Shown in pieces: positions 14,343 to 15,803 of a DNA stretch of 15,803 bases. A program made the translations under genes and the position numbers. Each line of letters begins with the position of its first letter. The first letter of the stretch is position 1. Origin of the DNA: CAG-217 sp963638105 (GTDB taxonomy: Bacteria; Bacillota; Clostridia; Oscillospirales; Acutalibacteraceae). The DNA lies in NCBI GenBank assembly GCA_963638105.1, contig CAVHPP010000031.1, positions 1 through 15,803 of the forward strand, written 5' to 3'. Below the pieces are notes generated by a model. The model was not told the origin of the DNA, ran no database searches, and saw nothing but the letters and a program-made list of their open reading frames with translations.

Positions 14343-15122
14343 TTACCTCCTAATGCGCGTGCAGCTGCGGGTTTTGCCGGTTTTTTCGTCAATATCAAAC
14401 AGGCAGCCCTCCAGCACGCAGGGACCGTCCGGGTTGGTAAAGCGCACAGGCAGCCCGGTGCGCATCTTTTCAATGGCTGCCTGGGGACTGACCCCCAGCA
14501 CGCTGTGCTGGGGCCCGGTCATGCCCAGGTCCGTAATGTAGCCGGTGCCGCCGGGCAGCACCTGTTCGTCTGCCGTCTGCACATGGGTATGGGTGCCAAA
14601 GAGCGCAGACACACGGCCGTCTAAATAGTAGCCAAGAGCCCGCTTTTCCGCTGTGGCCTCGGCATGGAAGTCAATGAGAATGATATGAGCCCCTGCCTCT
14701 TTTAGGCGGTGTATCTCCCGGTCCGCTGCATCAAAGGGGTTGGCAATGGGCTCCATAAAGGCGGTGCCTTGCAGGCTGATAACTCCCACTTGGGCGGCGC
14801 CCATATCCAGCAGCACACTGCCCCGGCCGGGCGCCGAGGGGTGGTAATTGGCCGGGCGGAGCAAAAACTCGTTCTCCTCCAGCATCGGGTAGATCTCCCG
14901 CCGGCGCAGGCCGTGGTTGCCCAGGGTAATCACATCGGCGCCGCTGTCAAAAATGAACTGGGCGCTGCCGGGCAGTATGCCGTTGCCCACGGCGGAGTTC
15001 TCACCGTTTACAATGGTTAATTTTGCACCCAGCTCTTGCTTTAAGCCGGGCAGTATACGGCGCAGGCAGTCACAGCCTTGCCGGGCGACTACATCGCCAA
15101 TGGTTAGAATCTTCACTTGCAC
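14343..15122 (-). CDS. ymdB: YmdB family metallophosphoesterase (TIGR00282)
   Basis: YmdB proteins hydrolyse 2',3'-cyclic nucleotides and act in Bacillus on biofilm versus motility decisions, through control of RNA. The binuclear metal site is complete: D10 in TIGDVVA, E41 and N42 in NGENSA, N69 and H70 in LGNHGL, H153 in DFHAEAT, and H178 and H180 in GTHTHVQTADE; TDLGMTGP follows. The length of 259 fits. The start is a GTG at 15122; another GTG two codons on (15116) is also possible and has a GGTG block upstream. Its stop overlaps the ribosome site of the next gene, so the two are coupled. Confidence 0.95.
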   Translation of the reverse strand: MQVKILTIGDVVARQGCDCLRRILPGLKQELGAKLTIVNGENSAVGNGILPGSAQFIFDSGADVITLGNHGLRRREIYPMLEENEFLLRPANYHPSAPGRGSVLLDMGAAQVGVISLQGTAFMEPIANPFDAADREIHRLKEAGAHIILIDFHAEATAEKRALGYYLDGRVSALFGTHTHVQTADEQVLPGGTGYITDLGMTGPQHSVLGVSPQAAIEKMRTGLPVRFTNPDGPCVLEGCLFDIDEKTGKTRSCTRIRR

Positions 15123-15164
15123 ACCGTTTCTATCTGACGCATGGTCAGGTGTTATAGCAGAAAC

Positions 15165-15193
15165 ATTATACTATATCCCCGGTGCAATTACAA
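15165..15193 (-). promoter_or_regulatory. Sigma-A-type promoter for the ymdB-recG operon
   Basis: On the minus strand TTGTAA (15193-15188), 17 bases, then a perfect TATAAT (15170-15165). The leader to the ymdB GTG would be about 35 bases. Confidence 0.72.
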
Positions 15194-15360
15194 GGATGGG
15201 GCTTAAATTTAATACTTTCGCAACTTTTGAATACGCGGGTGCATACAGGGTTTTACCGGTTGTATATTCTTTTGACAAATTGTGCGGTGCTTGCGGGGCA
15301 ATGTGGACATTGCACCCTACATCGTGGGTATGCAAAGCGGGCGGATTTACTTATGCTTTT
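15194..15360. other. Gene-free spacer
   Basis: No supported gene is seen. A TTGACA at 15273-15278 has no matching -10 box. A GCAATGT-GG-ACATTGC dyad lies at 15298-15313. Short open frames here have no ribosome site and no recognisable product. Confidence 0.6.
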
Positions 15361-15740
15361 ATCCCCTCAGTCGCGCAAGCGCGCCAGCTCCCCTTAAAAA
15401 ATAAGGGGAGCCAAGTTGTGTTGATTTGCCTCCCTTGTAAAGGGTGACTCCCCGCAGTGCGGGGAGATGTCGCACAGCGACAGAGGGGACGGGCACCGGT
15501 TAGGTGGTGGCAACGCCGCAGGCGTTGACGGAGGGATTGATGCACTCGCTACGAAAAAGTCCCCCGGACTGTTTCTCCCAAATGCTGACGCATTTGGAGC
15601 CTCGTGTCTCTTGCACTGCGTGCAATTCACTCGGCAGGTTGCCGCCCCTACCGGGGAAAAACAGAATTGCGGCGGGAGCAAGCCCCCGCCCTACGATTTG
15701 CTTTTTTGCCTCCCTTGTGTAAAGGCTTTATCGTAGGGGC
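15361..15740. repeat. Hairpin-rich intergenic repeat block
   Basis: At least six perfect dyads are packed here: CGCGC-AA-GCGCG (15372-15383), GCTCCCCTTA/TAAGGGGAGC (15387-15411), CTCCCCGCA/TGCGGGGAG (15448-15466), TGTCGC/GCGACA (15468-15482), CAACGCC/GGCGTTG (15511-15527) and CCAAATGC/GCATTTGG (15578-15597). TTGCCTCCCTTGT(GT)AAAGG occurs twice, at 15426-15443 and 15706-15725. CCGCCCTACGAT near 15687-15698 pairs with ATCGTAGGGGCGG (15730-15742). Blocks of this kind recur between genes in gut Clostridia; that is recalled knowledge. No protein is supported. Confidence 0.72.
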
Positions 15741-15781
15741 GGATAGTATGTCAAGAGCATGAGTGTAAACAGGAGTGCAAG

Positions 15782-15803
15782 ATGAGTGTATACACATCAG
15801 AGG
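15782..15803 (+). CDS. Possible gene start at the right edge (partial)
   Basis: AGGAG lies 6 bases before the ATG at 15782, which opens MSVYTSE and runs off the window. The upstream DNA ends the repeat block. Seven codons are too few to name it, and the ATGAGTGTA repeat (15759 and 15782) may instead be part of a repeat. Confidence 0.3.

Noticed and set aside
15123..15740. Short open frames in the right-hand spacer as small proteins
   Set aside because: They lie across hairpins and repeat blocks, lack ribosome sites and have no recognisable sequence.

Overview
The window looks like the chromosome of a spore-forming, low-oxygen Firmicute of the Clostridia (Oscillospirales/Ruminococcaceae-like, probably a gut bacterium). 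The basis is the mix of an alpha/beta-type SASP remnant, a PdaA-type spore-cortex deacetylase, an Asp23-FakA-RecG gene order known from Firmicutes, strong AGGAGG-type ribosome sites, GC-rich coding DNA with AT-rich promoters, and hairpin-rich intergenic repeats of a type common in gut Clostridia. Species cannot be named from the sequence alone.

Layout. (1) 1-340: a probable mobile-element end. An AT-rich stretch carries a possible C-terminal tail of a large serine recombinase and nested inverted repeats. It joins directly to the 3' part of a SASP gene that has lost its N-terminus, followed by a bidirectional terminator. (2) 341-4529, minus strand: a five-gene operon read from a TTGATT-N18-TATAAT promoter. 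It encodes a RING-like zinc protein with a DUF2628 membrane domain, GalU, a divergent ThyX-fold protein, a CPBP-family membrane protease and the tRNA adenosine deaminase TadA. (3) 4683-7598, plus strand: prfB (release factor 2) and an MgtC/SapB-type membrane protein read from a TTGCAA-N17-TATAAT promoter, then a PdaA-like lipoprotein whose ribosome site lies inside a terminator-shaped hairpin. (4) 7600-8740: an AT-rich accessory island with four copies of a REP-like motif (core ACAGGGGACGGTTCC), a transposase-like 5' fragment, strong hairpins and one unrecognised gene bracketed by two REP copies. (5) 8704-15193, minus strand: a probable operon from a TTGTAA-N17-TATAAT promoter to a strong terminator, with ymdB, an orphan family-5 solute-binding lipoprotein, an Asp23/Gls24 protein, fakA (yloV) and recG. 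(6) 15194-15803: no convincing complete gene, a dense array of hairpins and repeated blocks, and a possible gene start at the right edge.

Most genes are housekeeping or envelope functions: UDP-glucose supply, translation termination, wobble inosine, fork repair, fatty-acid phosphorylation and RNA turnover. The best candidate for something new is the left edge, where a SASP gene seems to have been split by an element carrying its own serine recombinase, reminiscent of the skin element in sigK. The SASP reading is strong; the recombinase reading rests on about eight residues and needs the upstream sequence. Other points worth checking are the hairpin that occludes the PdaA-like start, the REP-bracketed gene whose C-terminus is built from REP DNA, and the ThyX homologue lacking the RHR signature.
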